DNA of 64,000 nucleotides, taken from the NCBI GenBank assembly GCA_026993785.1, contig JALWRZ010000003.1, forward strand, positions 124,001 to 188,000. Direction: 5' to 3'. This document shows positions 8,663 to 15,486 of this stretch, piece after piece (within the stretch, counting starts at the first letter, position 1; every line of letters starts with the position of its first letter). The notes under the pieces were generated by a model that was not told the origin of the DNA, made no database searches, and saw nothing but the letters and a program-made list of their open reading frames with translations. Source of the DNA: DHVE2 group archaeon (GTDB lineage: Archaea; Thermoplasmatota; Thermoplasmata; Thermoplasmatales; Aciduliprofundaceae). The position numbers and the translations under genes were made by a program.

Positions 8663-9157
8663 TTATTTTTTGCTAGAAAAGAATGACTCAAGGAGGTCCT
8701 TTAGAATTTTTATTCTCTCACTTCTATTCTCCAAATCTCCTAAGAGCTTTTCAAATTTTCGAAGATGGATATTTATGTTCTGGTGCAGTCTATTTCCATC
8801 TGAAGGAAGACCATAATATTCTATTGATATTTTTAACTCCTTGGTAGAGGCAATTATCCACTCCTCTAGCCTGGGTGAAAGAATTATCACTAGATTATCT
8901 CTTCTCTCATCTCTTAAAACCTTGATGCCAAATTTGTGATACCTATCCAGATTTTGAGATGCGTTAATTAATCTTTTAATATAACTTGGCTGGGGACTCT
9001 CTGGATCCTCATCAATGAGGCCTATATTTCCTGTAGATTTTTCCAGTTTTCTGCACACGTTGCCCTTAGAACCCGCATGCCTGATGTATTTCTTTGGAAT
9101 TCCTAATTTCCTCACTAAGAGTTCATCAGGGTTGCATTCCACGAAAATGTAGGACAT
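8663..9157 (-). CDS. TOPRIM-like partner protein of the AAA ATPase
   Basis: A 164-residue protein with an acidic layout suggestive of a TOPRIM fold: Glu7 on the first strand ('YIFVEC'), then 'NIGLIDEDP' with D49 and D51 after the third strand. TOPRIM domains bind metal and cut nucleic acid, as in OLD-family and RloB-type proteins. I start at ATG 9157, with GGGGGAG 5-8 bases upstream overlapping the ATPase stop; a GTG at 9163 also fits. The pair 'SMC-like ATPase then small TOPRIM protein' looks like an OLD/Gabija-A nuclease split into two chains (inference). Base composition is clearly more AT-rich than valS. Fold call moderate. Confidence 0.55.
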   Translation of the reverse strand: MSYIFVECNPDELLVRKLGIPKKYIRHAGSKGNVCRKLEKSTGNIGLIDEDPESPQPSYIKRLINASQNLDRYHKFGIKVLRDERRDNLVIILSPRLEEWIIASTKELKISIEYYGLPSDGNRLHQNINIHLRKFEKLLGDLENRSERIKILKDLLESFFSSKK

Positions 9158-9159
9158 TA

Positions 9160-10140
9160 TCACTCCCCCAAGAACAGATCTACGTTGAAAAATATATCGG
9201 ATCCTAAATCTAGTATCTCTTCCATAGCCTCTTTATCCAGCAATTTTACCTTGGTTTGATGGTCTGCGAAGTACACTACAAAAACATTGATATCCTGTAA
9301 AGGTGTCTTTTCGATTACTGAAATCAAGAAGTAGGGGTTGTGGGTTGAGATGAAATATTGATTATTGCTATTATCCAAACCTATTCTCTCCGCCAGATAT
9401 TTGGTGTAGTAGGGGAACGCATGCGCCTCAGGTTCTTCAAGCACAAGCACCGAATCTTTGTTTGATTCCATAGCAATTAGATAGAATATTGTTCTTTGAA
9501 GGGTATCTGATATTACAGAATAAGGATAGCTTATGAGTACATCCTCTAGGAATTTCACTACTTCTATCTTATTTTCCTGAGGTTTCAATGCAAGTCTCAA
9601 ACCATAATCTGATAAAATCTCTGCCACGAGAGATTTCAAATTCCTATGTGTTAATAACACCGATAGGAGATTTTCACCTGAAGGAAGTAGGTAATCCGGC
9701 TTTTTAGAAGGAAATTGATGCAATATTCTGAATCTGTAAAATTTAAATCGTTGGAGACTCTCTCTTAATTTTGGAAGATTGATGCTCTTTATTATCTCTC
9801 CTGAAAAATCCAATTTCATGGTGTCGGATAATTTCTCATTTCTATCCTCTGCGGTTAGTAGAAATTGAGAATCACGGAACTCCAGCACATATCTTATGGC
9901 TCCTGCATATATCTCTACCTTTTCTTCAAGGTTATTATCAAAAAATAGATTTGTTATGTTCTCAAATCTCACAAAATCTTTCAATTTTCCTCCGTAGCCC
10001 CCTGCAGAGAGAAATCCTATTGCCTCTAGGAGATTGGACTTACCCACATTGGGTTTCCCTATGAAAATATTTACCCTTTTACACTCGATGTTCAGATTCC
10101 TGATCGACTTAAAATTTTGAATTTTAAGGGTTTTAATCAT
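9160..10140 (-). CDS. SMC/OLD-like AAA ATPase of a putative defence operon
   Basis: About 326 residues. It begins with the typical 'IKTLKIQNFKSIRNLNI' strand, Walker A 'GKPNVGKSN' near residue 28, and late in the chain 'VLVLEEPEAHAFP' (Walker B with the ABC-type EPE/H) followed by 'FISTHNPYFL' (H-loop). This is the AAA_15/AAA_21 type found in OLD-like nucleases and RloA/AbiL-like defence ATPases. The TATA box at 10156-10165 puts the transcription start near 10135, favouring the ATG at 10140 over the GTG at 10149. It overlaps the TOPRIM-like gene and heads the three-gene operon. The low-GC base use suggests acquisition by transfer. Confidence 0.8.
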   Translation of the reverse strand: MIKTLKIQNFKSIRNLNIECKRVNIFIGKPNVGKSNLLEAIGFLSAGGYGGKLKDFVRFENITNLFFDNNLEEKVEIYAGAIRYVLEFRDSQFLLTAEDRNEKLSDTMKLDFSGEIIKSINLPKLRESLQRFKFYRFRILHQFPSKKPDYLLPSGENLLSVLLTHRNLKSLVAEILSDYGLRLALKPQENKIEVVKFLEDVLISYPYSVISDTLQRTIFYLIAMESNKDSVLVLEEPEAHAFPYYTKYLAERIGLDNSNNQYFISTHNPYFLISVIEKTPLQDINVFVVYFADHQTKVKLLDKEAMEEILDLGSDIFFNVDLFLGE

Positions 10141-10155
10141 AAGAGACACCGGAAG

Positions 10156-10165
10156 TATATAAATA
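10156..10165 (-). promoter_or_regulatory. TATA box of the ATPase/TOPRIM/nuclease operon
   Basis: Minus-strand reading TATTTATATA, centred about 21-26 bases before the ATG at 10140. It supports a near-leaderless message starting the three-gene unit that runs to 7437. Confidence 0.55.
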
Positions 10166-10262
10166 TCTCAAAATATAAAGATTGCTATTCAGAAATATTC
10201 CAGAAGTAAGCAGTTCTCTTTGTGATAGCAGTCTAGCTCATACCCCGTCCTTAAAAAATAAA

Positions 10263-10571
10263 CTAAGTTATAAAAATCCCTGCTATTACAGCTATCCACC
10301 ACAGCTCCAGGAAAAGGAAATTGGATGCAGGAAGGGAAAAAATTAGCCAGAGCACAAGAAAAGAATAGGCTGCGAGGGTAAAAATCACATGAAGGGCTAT
10401 CGCTGCGGTGTTCTTTCTCTCTCCAAATTTCATCCACCCGGTGGGAAGTGGAAGCCAGTCGAAGAATGCGGCAATTATTGCGAGATACCATATATTAAAT
10501 ACAACTGCAGGGATGAAAAATAGTCCGGCCAGAGCTACGCAGAGCAAAGTTTTGGTTCTGTTTTTCATCAT
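10263..10571 (-). CDS. Small multi-pass membrane protein
   Basis: About 102 residues from ATG 10571 (MMKNRTKTLLC) with roughly three to four hydrophobic helices, an internal amphipathic 'DWLPLPTGWMKFGERKN' loop and no soluble domain. The frame is open further upstream to 10712, but that part would overlap the start of the divergent AAA+ gene and its promoter, so I take the shorter form. Family not recognised. It lies between the defence-like operon and the AAA+ gene and could belong to either or neither. Confidence 0.55.
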   Translation of the reverse strand: MMKNRTKTLLCVALAGLFFIPAVVFNIWYLAIIAAFFDWLPLPTGWMKFGERKNTAAIALHVIFTLAAYSFLVLWLIFSLPASNFLFLELWWIAVIAGIFIT

Positions 10572-10613
10572 GAAATAATAAGTACCCCATCCTATAGAAG
10601 TTTGTCGCCAATA

Positions 10614-10623
10614 TTTTAATATT
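10614..10623 (+). promoter_or_regulatory. TATA box of the orphan AAA+ gene
   Basis: TTTTAATATT about 30 bases before the ATG at 10648, inside a nearly palindromic AATATTTTAATATT run. The spacing fits a leaderless start. Confidence 0.45.
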
Positions 10624-10647
10624 CCTCCATACTGTAAGGGTAATAGA

Positions 10648-12060
10648 ATGAAGAGAAAAAGATATATCAGAATTGCAAAGATACCCGAGATTCCGAAGGA
10701 GCAGCTTAACAACTGGATGAGATATGTTATTCAAAACACAGAAGATGTGGCCCAGCTTGAAGCTCTGATATATCTGCAGAAGATGCAGCGTGCCTGGACA
10801 CAGAGAAATGCTAAGGAATGGCTCATAGCCAAAACCGGAAGCTACGGGATCTTGGGAAGATTGAAAAACACGGGGCTTATGAAAGAGGTAGGGGAAGAAG
10901 GCGGAGCAAAGCTCTATTCTCTGACGGCCCTGCAGGATATAGAGAAATGGCTAAGAGAATATCGGGGCGGTAAAATCCGGCTGACCACTGAAGAGGCAAT
11001 GCGGGAGTACCAGGATGTTGTTCTTCAGCTCCGTAGTGAGTATGAGTTCTTTATAAAAAATGTTAAAGAGGAAGATATTGAGATCTGGGTCAAGGAGATA
11101 AGTTCCGTAGAGGATATTGTGCATTATACTAAGAGTATTATGGGCGAGATGCTTTATATGGATGCACTTCTCCCTATCATTCAGCAGTATTCCATGGCCA
11201 ATATGGACATATACTCTTCTGCCAATCTAGAGAGAAAGATAAATCAAACGGGATTCTCGCTGGCATATTTTGGAGAGCCGGGCACAGGTAAGACCTTTGC
11301 CACCGATGATCTGCTTCGAGGCAAGGAAGAGAAGGGAGTTCCTCCACATGGAATCATAGGACGTCTCCGCTATGCTCAGGGAATGACGCCGAAAATGTTT
11401 ATCGCAATTTTAGAGGCATATCAAGATTATCCTGTGGACTGGGTTATTCCTGAGTTTCGCGATTTTTTCAGTTATCGGGGTATGGTGGAAAAGCTAAAAC
11501 TTGTAATGGAGCGCAGGGAGGTTAAAGATGAGACCCGCAACGGAATAATTGGACCCTATAAAGTTACGAGTTTTTTCATAGTTAATTATAACACAGAAAT
11601 CACAAGGGGGCGATGGAAAAACACCATGGGAGACCCCAATTTCAGCGCCGTTGAAGACAGAATGATATGCAAACTATTTCTCAATACTTCACAGCGAAGA
11701 AGGCTTATATGGGAAAATATGAAGAGAATTGCCAGCGGCAAAGTAGATTACTATCTTGCTGATACCTTGAGGAGACATATAACGTACACCTATCATCTTC
11801 TCCAAGAGAAAAGGCCTAAGGTGGTAATTGAGGAGGAGGACTTCATAAAGCTGGGTGATGAGATAGCGGAGGAGATAGATAGAAGAGAGGCTCCTGTGAG
11901 TCTCAGAATCGTTGATAGGGCACTGCAGATAGCCGCCTCCGCATCTTTGGTAAGCTACCTTAAAAATAGAGAGGATGAAATCTGGGTGGACAAAGAAAGT
12001 CTAAATCTGGCAAGAGACTTTGTTCTGCAGGAAATAGATACCCGGGCGTTAAAGGCATGA
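10648..12060 (+). CDS. Orphan AAA+ ATPase with N-terminal helical/HTH-like region
   Basis: This 470-residue protein has an N-terminal helical domain (about 1-110, with a winged-helix-like 'GSYGILGRLKNTGLMKEVGEE.GAKLYSL'), then Walker A 'GEPGTGKT' near residue 214, a sensor-1-like 'FFIVNYNTEI' and an 'AVEDRMICK' arginine-finger-like segment. The expected Walker B acidic pair is seen only as 'VDWVIPEF', so catalysis may be altered. MoxR-like or replication-type ATPases in plasmids and viruses look similar, but no subfamily is recognised. It stands alone between a membrane gene and a GC-rich noncoding patch beside tRNA-Ala, a plausible place for an integrated element (inference). Confidence 0.75.
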   Translation: MKRKRYIRIAKIPEIPKEQLNNWMRYVIQNTEDVAQLEALIYLQKMQRAWTQRNAKEWLIAKTGSYGILGRLKNTGLMKEVGEEGGAKLYSLTALQDIEKWLREYRGGKIRLTTEEAMREYQDVVLQLRSEYEFFIKNVKEEDIEIWVKEISSVEDIVHYTKSIMGEMLYMDALLPIIQQYSMANMDIYSSANLERKINQTGFSLAYFGEPGTGKTFATDDLLRGKEEKGVPPHGIIGRLRYAQGMTPKMFIAILEAYQDYPVDWVIPEFRDFFSYRGMVEKLKLVMERREVKDETRNGIIGPYKVTSFFIVNYNTEITRGRWKNTMGDPNFSAVEDRMICKLFLNTSQRRRLIWENMKRIASGKVDYYLADTLRRHITYTYHLLQEKRPKVVIEEEDFIKLGDEIAEEIDRREAPVSLRIVDRALQIAASASLVSYLKNREDEIWVDKESLNLARDFVLQEIDTRALKA

Positions 12061-12074
12061 GAGTGAGGAGAGAA

Positions 12075-12140
12075 GTTATAGCCCGAGGGAGCGACGGAGA
12101 GTTCATCGCCCCAATGCTCCCCCCGCCGGTTTCTCGGGCA
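12075..12140 (-). ncRNA. Candidate small structured RNA
   Basis: On the minus strand a TATA box GTTTATAA (12162-12169) predicts transcription from about 12140. Exactly there begins a GC-rich hairpin: GCCCGAG (12139-12133) pairs with CTCGGGC (12087-12081), and an inner GGGAGC/GCTCCC stem is nested inside. GC-rich islands in AT-rich archaeal chromosomes are often RNA genes. I cannot assign it to SRP, RNase P, C/D or H/ACA RNA. It ends just past the stop of the AAA+ gene, on the opposite strand. Confidence 0.35.
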
Positions 12141-12490
12141 AAGATGCTATTTTTTTCCATCTTATAAACTTTTCCCACGAAGGGGGCGGAGCCCCCTTTC
12201 TAAACCCCCGGAGGGGACTGACGCCCCCTCTCTACACCCCCACGGGTTTTGTTGGTTGCTGGAAGTACTATAAACCCACTGAAAATCTCCAACAGTGTCT
12301 GGTCGCAGGAGGGAATGGGAACCCGCTGGTGGTTCCTGCCTACTCTCTACACCCACACGAAGGGAGTTTCACCCCCTCTCTACCCCCACGGGAGTAAAAA
12401 TCTGAAGAAGTTTGCGAGTAGGCCCTATATACATTCCTGGGAGTTTCTACAGCTTCCCTGCACCTAATAAAAATTTAGAAAAAGGGCTTA
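12141..12490. repeat. GC-rich degenerate repeat patch upstream of tRNA-Ala
   Basis: No credible gene lies here. The stretch has short direct and inverted repeats: CACGAAGGG at 12175-12183 and ACGAAGGG again at 12356-12363; CTCTCTACACCC-type units near 12228, 12342 and 12376; CCCCCACGGG at 12236-12245 and 12383-12392. Perfect hairpins include GGGGGC-GGA-GCCCCC (12183-12197 region) and GGAACC...GGTTCC near 12318-12336. It is far richer in G+C than its surroundings. It could be a palindromic repeat family, remnants of an integrated element next to the tRNA, or RNA-coding sequence. The short frames across it look like chance. Confidence 0.5.
12162..12169 (-). promoter_or_regulatory. TATA box of the candidate small RNA
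   Basis: Minus-strand GTTTATAA, with its centre 26 bases upstream of the first base of the GCCCGAG hairpin. No convincing protein frame follows it. Confidence 0.35.
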
Positions 12491-12491
12491 G

Positions 12492-12565
12492 TGGACCGGG
12501 CGGGATTTGAACCCGCGGCCTCCACCATGCCAAGGTGGCGATCTTCCGGGCTGATCTACCGGCCC
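12492..12565 (-). tRNA. tRNA-Ala (anticodon GGC)
   Basis: On the minus strand a full cloverleaf: acceptor GGGCCGG pairing with CCGGTCC (including the G3-U70 pair that marks alanine tRNAs), D-arm with GATC...GATC, anticodon stem CCACC/GGTGG around loop TTGGCAT (anticodon GGC), T-arm GCGGGTTCAAATCCCGC and discriminator A. CCA is not encoded. A TATA box (12591-12599) lies about 30 bases upstream. Confidence 0.95.
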
Positions 12566-12590
12566 AGCAGTTGGAGGTATATGAGAAGGA

Positions 12591-12599
12591 TATATTAAT
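12591..12599 (-). promoter_or_regulatory. TATA box of tRNA-Ala
   Basis: Minus-strand ATTAATATA about 30 bases before the 5' end of the tRNA, a normal archaeal spacing. It overlaps the 3' end of the kptA gene. Confidence 0.5.
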
Positions 12600-13359
12600 T
12601 TTTACTTCTTTGTCTTTCCATTCTTTCCTTTTCCCGCTGAAGCTTTCTCTCTCTCCTCCTCTTCTCCTCCTCTATTCTTTCCAACTCCTCTGGGGATAGT
12701 TCCACTTCTTGCTTTTCCGCCATTTTAACGAACTTGGGTGGGATTTCCTGTGCTATATACACCGTTTTGGCGGCTGCGTATATCTGATAACCCTCTTCGA
12801 TAGCTCCCTTGGCATCCACCTCCAAGATTAGAGGGTCATCCACACGATGTCTGCCTGCTATGTATGCATCCTTGTATGTTTTACTTAGATGCACCCATTT
12901 TCTATCTCCAGGTCTCAGCCCCATTTCCTGTATAAATTCCAGCTCCTCCTCAGTGGTGGGGTAATAGAGAACATCAGGAATCCCTTCAGTTGGTAGATCG
13001 GATAGGTCAACTTTTATTGAATGTCCATAGGTGGCCCTTACTCTCTTGTTCTCCATATCTAACTGATACCTTCCCTTATCATCGGTGAGCACGAGGGCTA
13101 TGATATGCTTTATTTTAAGCCATCTGAATCGGCGATGCTTTCTCTTTATTCCCTTGACTATCTCGTAAATAGGAGCCCACCCATGCTCATCCAGCCTTAC
13201 CCCAAATTTTTCAGGAAAATGTCTTAAAATGCCTGTGAGCATTCTGCTTATAGCTGTCAGCTCCCAATCATTGAGAAGAAACTTCCCCTCATCTCCACAT
13301 ATGGGACATTTATCCCCCCGAAATGGCCCATGCTTCTCGCATTCTCTCAATTGAACCAT
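12595..13359 (-). CDS. kptA: RNA 2'-phosphotransferase KptA/Tpt1
   Basis: About 254 residues. The enzyme transfers a 2'-phosphate from RNA to NAD+. The N-terminus holds a Cys/His zinc-ribbon-like 'CEKHGPFRGDKCPICGDEG', as in other archaeal KptA proteins, followed by the KptA core: 'RMLTGILRHFPEKFGVRLDEHGW', 'RATYGHSIKVDL' (the R-x-x-x-GHS loop), 'WVHLSKTYKDAYIAGRHR' and 'LILEVDAKGA'. A basic, Glu/Arg-rich coiled-coil tail of about 40 residues follows. I start at ATG 13359 with AGGTG 6 bases upstream; 13365 is an alternative. A 9-bp inverted repeat flanks its TATA box, suggesting regulation. Confidence 0.85.
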   Translation of the reverse strand: MVQLRECEKHGPFRGDKCPICGDEGKFLLNDWELTAISRMLTGILRHFPEKFGVRLDEHGWAPIYEIVKGIKRKHRRFRWLKIKHIIALVLTDDKGRYQLDMENKRVRATYGHSIKVDLSDLPTEGIPDVLYYPTTEEELEFIQEMGLRPGDRKWVHLSKTYKDAYIAGRHRVDDPLILEVDAKGAIEEGYQIYAAAKTVYIAQEIPPKFVKMAEKQEVELSPEELERIEEEKRRRERKLQREKERMERQRSKN

Positions 13360-13372
13360 TACCATCACCTTT

Positions 13373-13416
13373 ATGTGTGGAGATACCAATTTGAGATATA
13401 AATGTTATCCACACAT
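13373..13416 (-). promoter_or_regulatory. kptA promoter: TATA box flanked by a perfect 9-bp inverted repeat
   Basis: ATGTGTGGA at 13373-13381 and its exact complement TCCACACAT at 13408-13416 enclose a 26-bp spacer containing the minus-strand TATA element (about 13396-13404, TTTATAT). The arms therefore sit on both sides of where TBP/TFB should bind and near the transcription start. A dimeric repressor bound there would block the promoter. No regulator gene is adjacent. Confidence 0.45.
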
Positions 13417-13440
13417 TCTTTTGCACATTTTTGCACCCTC

Positions 13441-13450
13441 AAATTTAAAT
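13441..13450 (+). promoter_or_regulatory. TATA box of the DUF59 gene
   Basis: AAATTTAAAT centred about 28 bases before the ATG at 13474, consistent with a leaderless message. Confidence 0.5.
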
Positions 13451-13473
13451 ACCCCTTGGAAATCTTCTAAAAT

Positions 13474-13773
13474 ATGGTTACCGAAAAGGATATTTGGAAT
13501 GAACTCAAGAAGGTAATTGATATGGAGCTGGGTATAGATGTGGTAAACCTGGGATTGATTTATGAGGTGAAGGTCATTGATGGCAAGAAGGTGTATATAA
13601 AGATGACCATGACAACTCCCACCTGCCCTCTGGCCAATGCTATTATCGCGGATGTCTATCATAAAGTAAAGGATATCCCTGGAGTGGAGGATGTGGATAT
13701 AGAGCTCACCTTCGATCCACCATGGAATCCGGATATGATGTCTCCGGAAGCAAAGAAATTGCTGGGTCTGTAG
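13474..13773 (+). CDS. DUF59/MIP18 family metal-sulfur cluster assembly factor (SufT-like)
   Basis: This 99-residue single-domain protein has 'DPELGIDVVNLGLIYEV'-type sequence (here 'DMELGIDVVNLGLIYEV'), 'MTMTTPTCPLANAI' with the conserved Cys near residue 51, and 'VELTFDPPWNPDMMS'. It is the archaeal DUF59 protein linked to Fe-S protein maturation and to PaaD/MIP18. The conserved Asp-Pro of the first motif is changed to Asp-Met. It stands alone, divergent from kptA, with its own TATA box and a leaderless ATG. Confidence 0.88.
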   Translation: MVTEKDIWNELKKVIDMELGIDVVNLGLIYEVKVIDGKKVYIKMTMTTPTCPLANAIIADVYHKVKDIPGVEDVDIELTFDPPWNPDMMSPEAKKLLGL

Positions 13774-14075
13774 CTATTTACTCCTTTAATTGTGAGTGGA
13801 TGGATCATTATGGACAACTCCTCACTCCTCAAAAGAGCAAATGAGAGTATAATAAGATTGTGGTAATATACAGATATGTCTTTCAGTATACTTTCATGAA
13901 TAAGGTATATGCCATATCTGTCGATATTTTCTCCGATACATATATATATCGGCAATTCCTGATATATTTATTGTGATTAAAATATTGTGATTAAAATGAA
14001 AGGGGATATTGCACTACGGACATACTATAGGAAGGGGCTATTCCTCTTGGTTGGTATAGAGAGGGAGGTGAGAAT
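13774..14075. other. AT-rich intergenic region with a tandem repeat and a hairpin
   Basis: About 300 bases with no gene I can support. It holds a 14-base unit TATTGTGATTAAAA repeated directly twice (13969-13996) and a perfect CCGATA/TATCGG inverted repeat (13933-13952) with an AT-rich loop. The 3' end carries GGGAGGTGAG, the ribosome site of the next gene. The tandem unit could be a regulator-binding site for the exported-protein genes that follow (inference). Confidence 0.4.
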
Positions 14076-15007
14076 ATGAGAAAGGAAAGAAAAATATTTT
14101 ATGGCATCTTTGCTGGAATAATGGCAATTGCAGTAATTGGAGCTATATTTTTTCCCTCCACACAAGAAGCTAATCAAGAAAATTTCCACTATCTATCTGG
14201 ACCAGCGGGAGCATATGTTTATAAAGGAGAGATAAAGATAAACGATAGTGCATCTATACCTCATATTACCACTGTCCAAGGCTAGTATTCAATCATAAAA
14301 ATTTTAATCGTGACGATGTGGAAAAAATCGCAGAGTTACTGGGAATTAAAAATGGAGTGATTAGGGAGTATTCAGATCGCTTCAGTATGAGCAATGGTGA
14401 TGATAGCTTAACAGTGTATAAGAATGGTTATCAGATAGTGTATACCAAAGAGTATGTGGAGATGATAGATGTAAAAATTTCAGAGAAAGAGCTTGTGGAT
14501 ATAGCCAATGGATACCTTGATAAACTTGAGGCGTATCTTCCCCAGAATGTGGAGATAAAAGTTCATGGGGTATTTAATGATAGATTCGAGGCCACTACCT
14601 TTGATAATGGCACAACCATAGAAACATATTACACCAAGAGTGTTATTTACGACTGCTATTTCCAAGGCTATTTTGTCGGATTAAAACTAAGAGTGGAAAT
14701 TGATCATAAGGGAAATCTAGTGGGGTTTGTAAGTATGCCTGTGAAGGTAACCAAGAATGGTGAAAGAGAGATATGCACATTCGGAGAGGTACATAAATGG
14801 CTGAGGACACAGGGACTCGCAGTTACAGTGCCTCCCAAACTTATAAAATCCGTTGAGATAAAGGATGTGAAATTAGGAATACTCCCTGTTCCAAAAGGTA
14901 ATAGTGGAGAATTTACACCCGCATATATAATAAGTGTGCATATAGAGGGTATAGATCCCGTGGCAAACGATGACTACACTCTGAGCATAGGAGGAATCTG
15001 CAGATGA
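14076..15007 (+). pseudogene. Exported/membrane-anchored protein of unknown family, broken by one frameshift
   Basis: The first frame (14076-14285) gives a 69-residue N-terminus with a membrane anchor or signal (residues 7-28, 'IFYGIFAGIMAIAVIGAIFF') and stops. A second frame, open from 14249 to 15007, reads on without a start as 'YYHCPRLVFNHKNFNRDD' and then a 230-residue domain with alternating strands. The two join smoothly if one base is gained or lost between 14249 and 14283, with no homopolymer there. If they are separate genes, the second would have to start at GTG 14318 with no ribosome site. Family unknown; the repeated two-strand pattern is faintly PepSY-like. The stop overlaps the next ATG. 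Confidence 0.6.
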
Positions 15008-15486
15008 AGATGCTTGGGAAAGTAATGCTCGCAGTAATAATAGCCGCTGCGGTAATAATCTCATCTATTTTTCTCTACAATATTTTTTTCGAAAGACCCC
15101 CACCAATGCCTCCGCGGAGGCAAATTGCCTTTGTAAATTGCACCTATTACATATACCCCAACGGAACTTATGGGATTGTTAATATCACAAAGGTGATACG
15201 CCTTGAGAATGTGGACCTGAAAATGAATTATTTTCGTCTAATAGTTATGGGAAACATTACTGCAAATACGACGATAAATATTAGGGTAGTGGACAAAGAT
15301 GGGCTCCTGAGCGAGGGAGACCAGTTTTTAGTATCGGTGCATAATGGTAACATCACCAGATTCGTGCTGTGTTGTGAGTTTTATGGCAAGACAAAGGATG
15401 GAGAGGAGATAAGATGCTCTCAACCTCTCTGGGATAGCAAATATGGCCCGATGCTCTCTAAAGCAGAAGAGCAAAATCATTTATGA
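15004..15486 (+). CDS. Small membrane-anchored exported protein, unknown family
   Basis: A 160-residue protein with an N-terminal membrane segment (about residues 7-28), a Pro-rich linker 'ERPPPMPPRR' and an extracytoplasmic domain with several N-glycosylation-type sequons (NCT, NGT, NIT, NTT) and four Cys residues that could form disulfides. It starts at ATG 15004, overlapping the upstream stop, with AGGAGG 11 bases earlier. It is co-translated with the broken exported gene. It overlaps the convergent purQ by ten bases. Function unknown. Confidence 0.7.
   Translation: MKMLGKVMLAVIIAAAVIISSIFLYNIFFERPPPMPPRRQIAFVNCTYYIYPNGTYGIVNITKVIRLENVDLKMNYFRLIVMGNITANTTINIRVVDKDGLLSEGDQFLVSVHNGNITRFVLCCEFYGKTKDGEEIRCSQPLWDSKYGPMLSKAEEQNHL

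Noticed and set aside
10572-10712. N-terminal extension of the small membrane protein
   Set aside because: It would overlap the promoter and start of the divergent AAA+ gene; the shorter ATG at 10571 gives a complete membrane protein.
12249-12467. 72-codon frame in the GC-rich repeat patch
   Set aside because: Composition and short repeats suggest chance; no ribosome site, and it crosses hairpins.
12141-12490. SRP RNA or RNase P RNA gene
   Set aside because: GC-rich and structured, but I could not find the conserved SRP domain IV or RNase P P4 core sequences on either strand.
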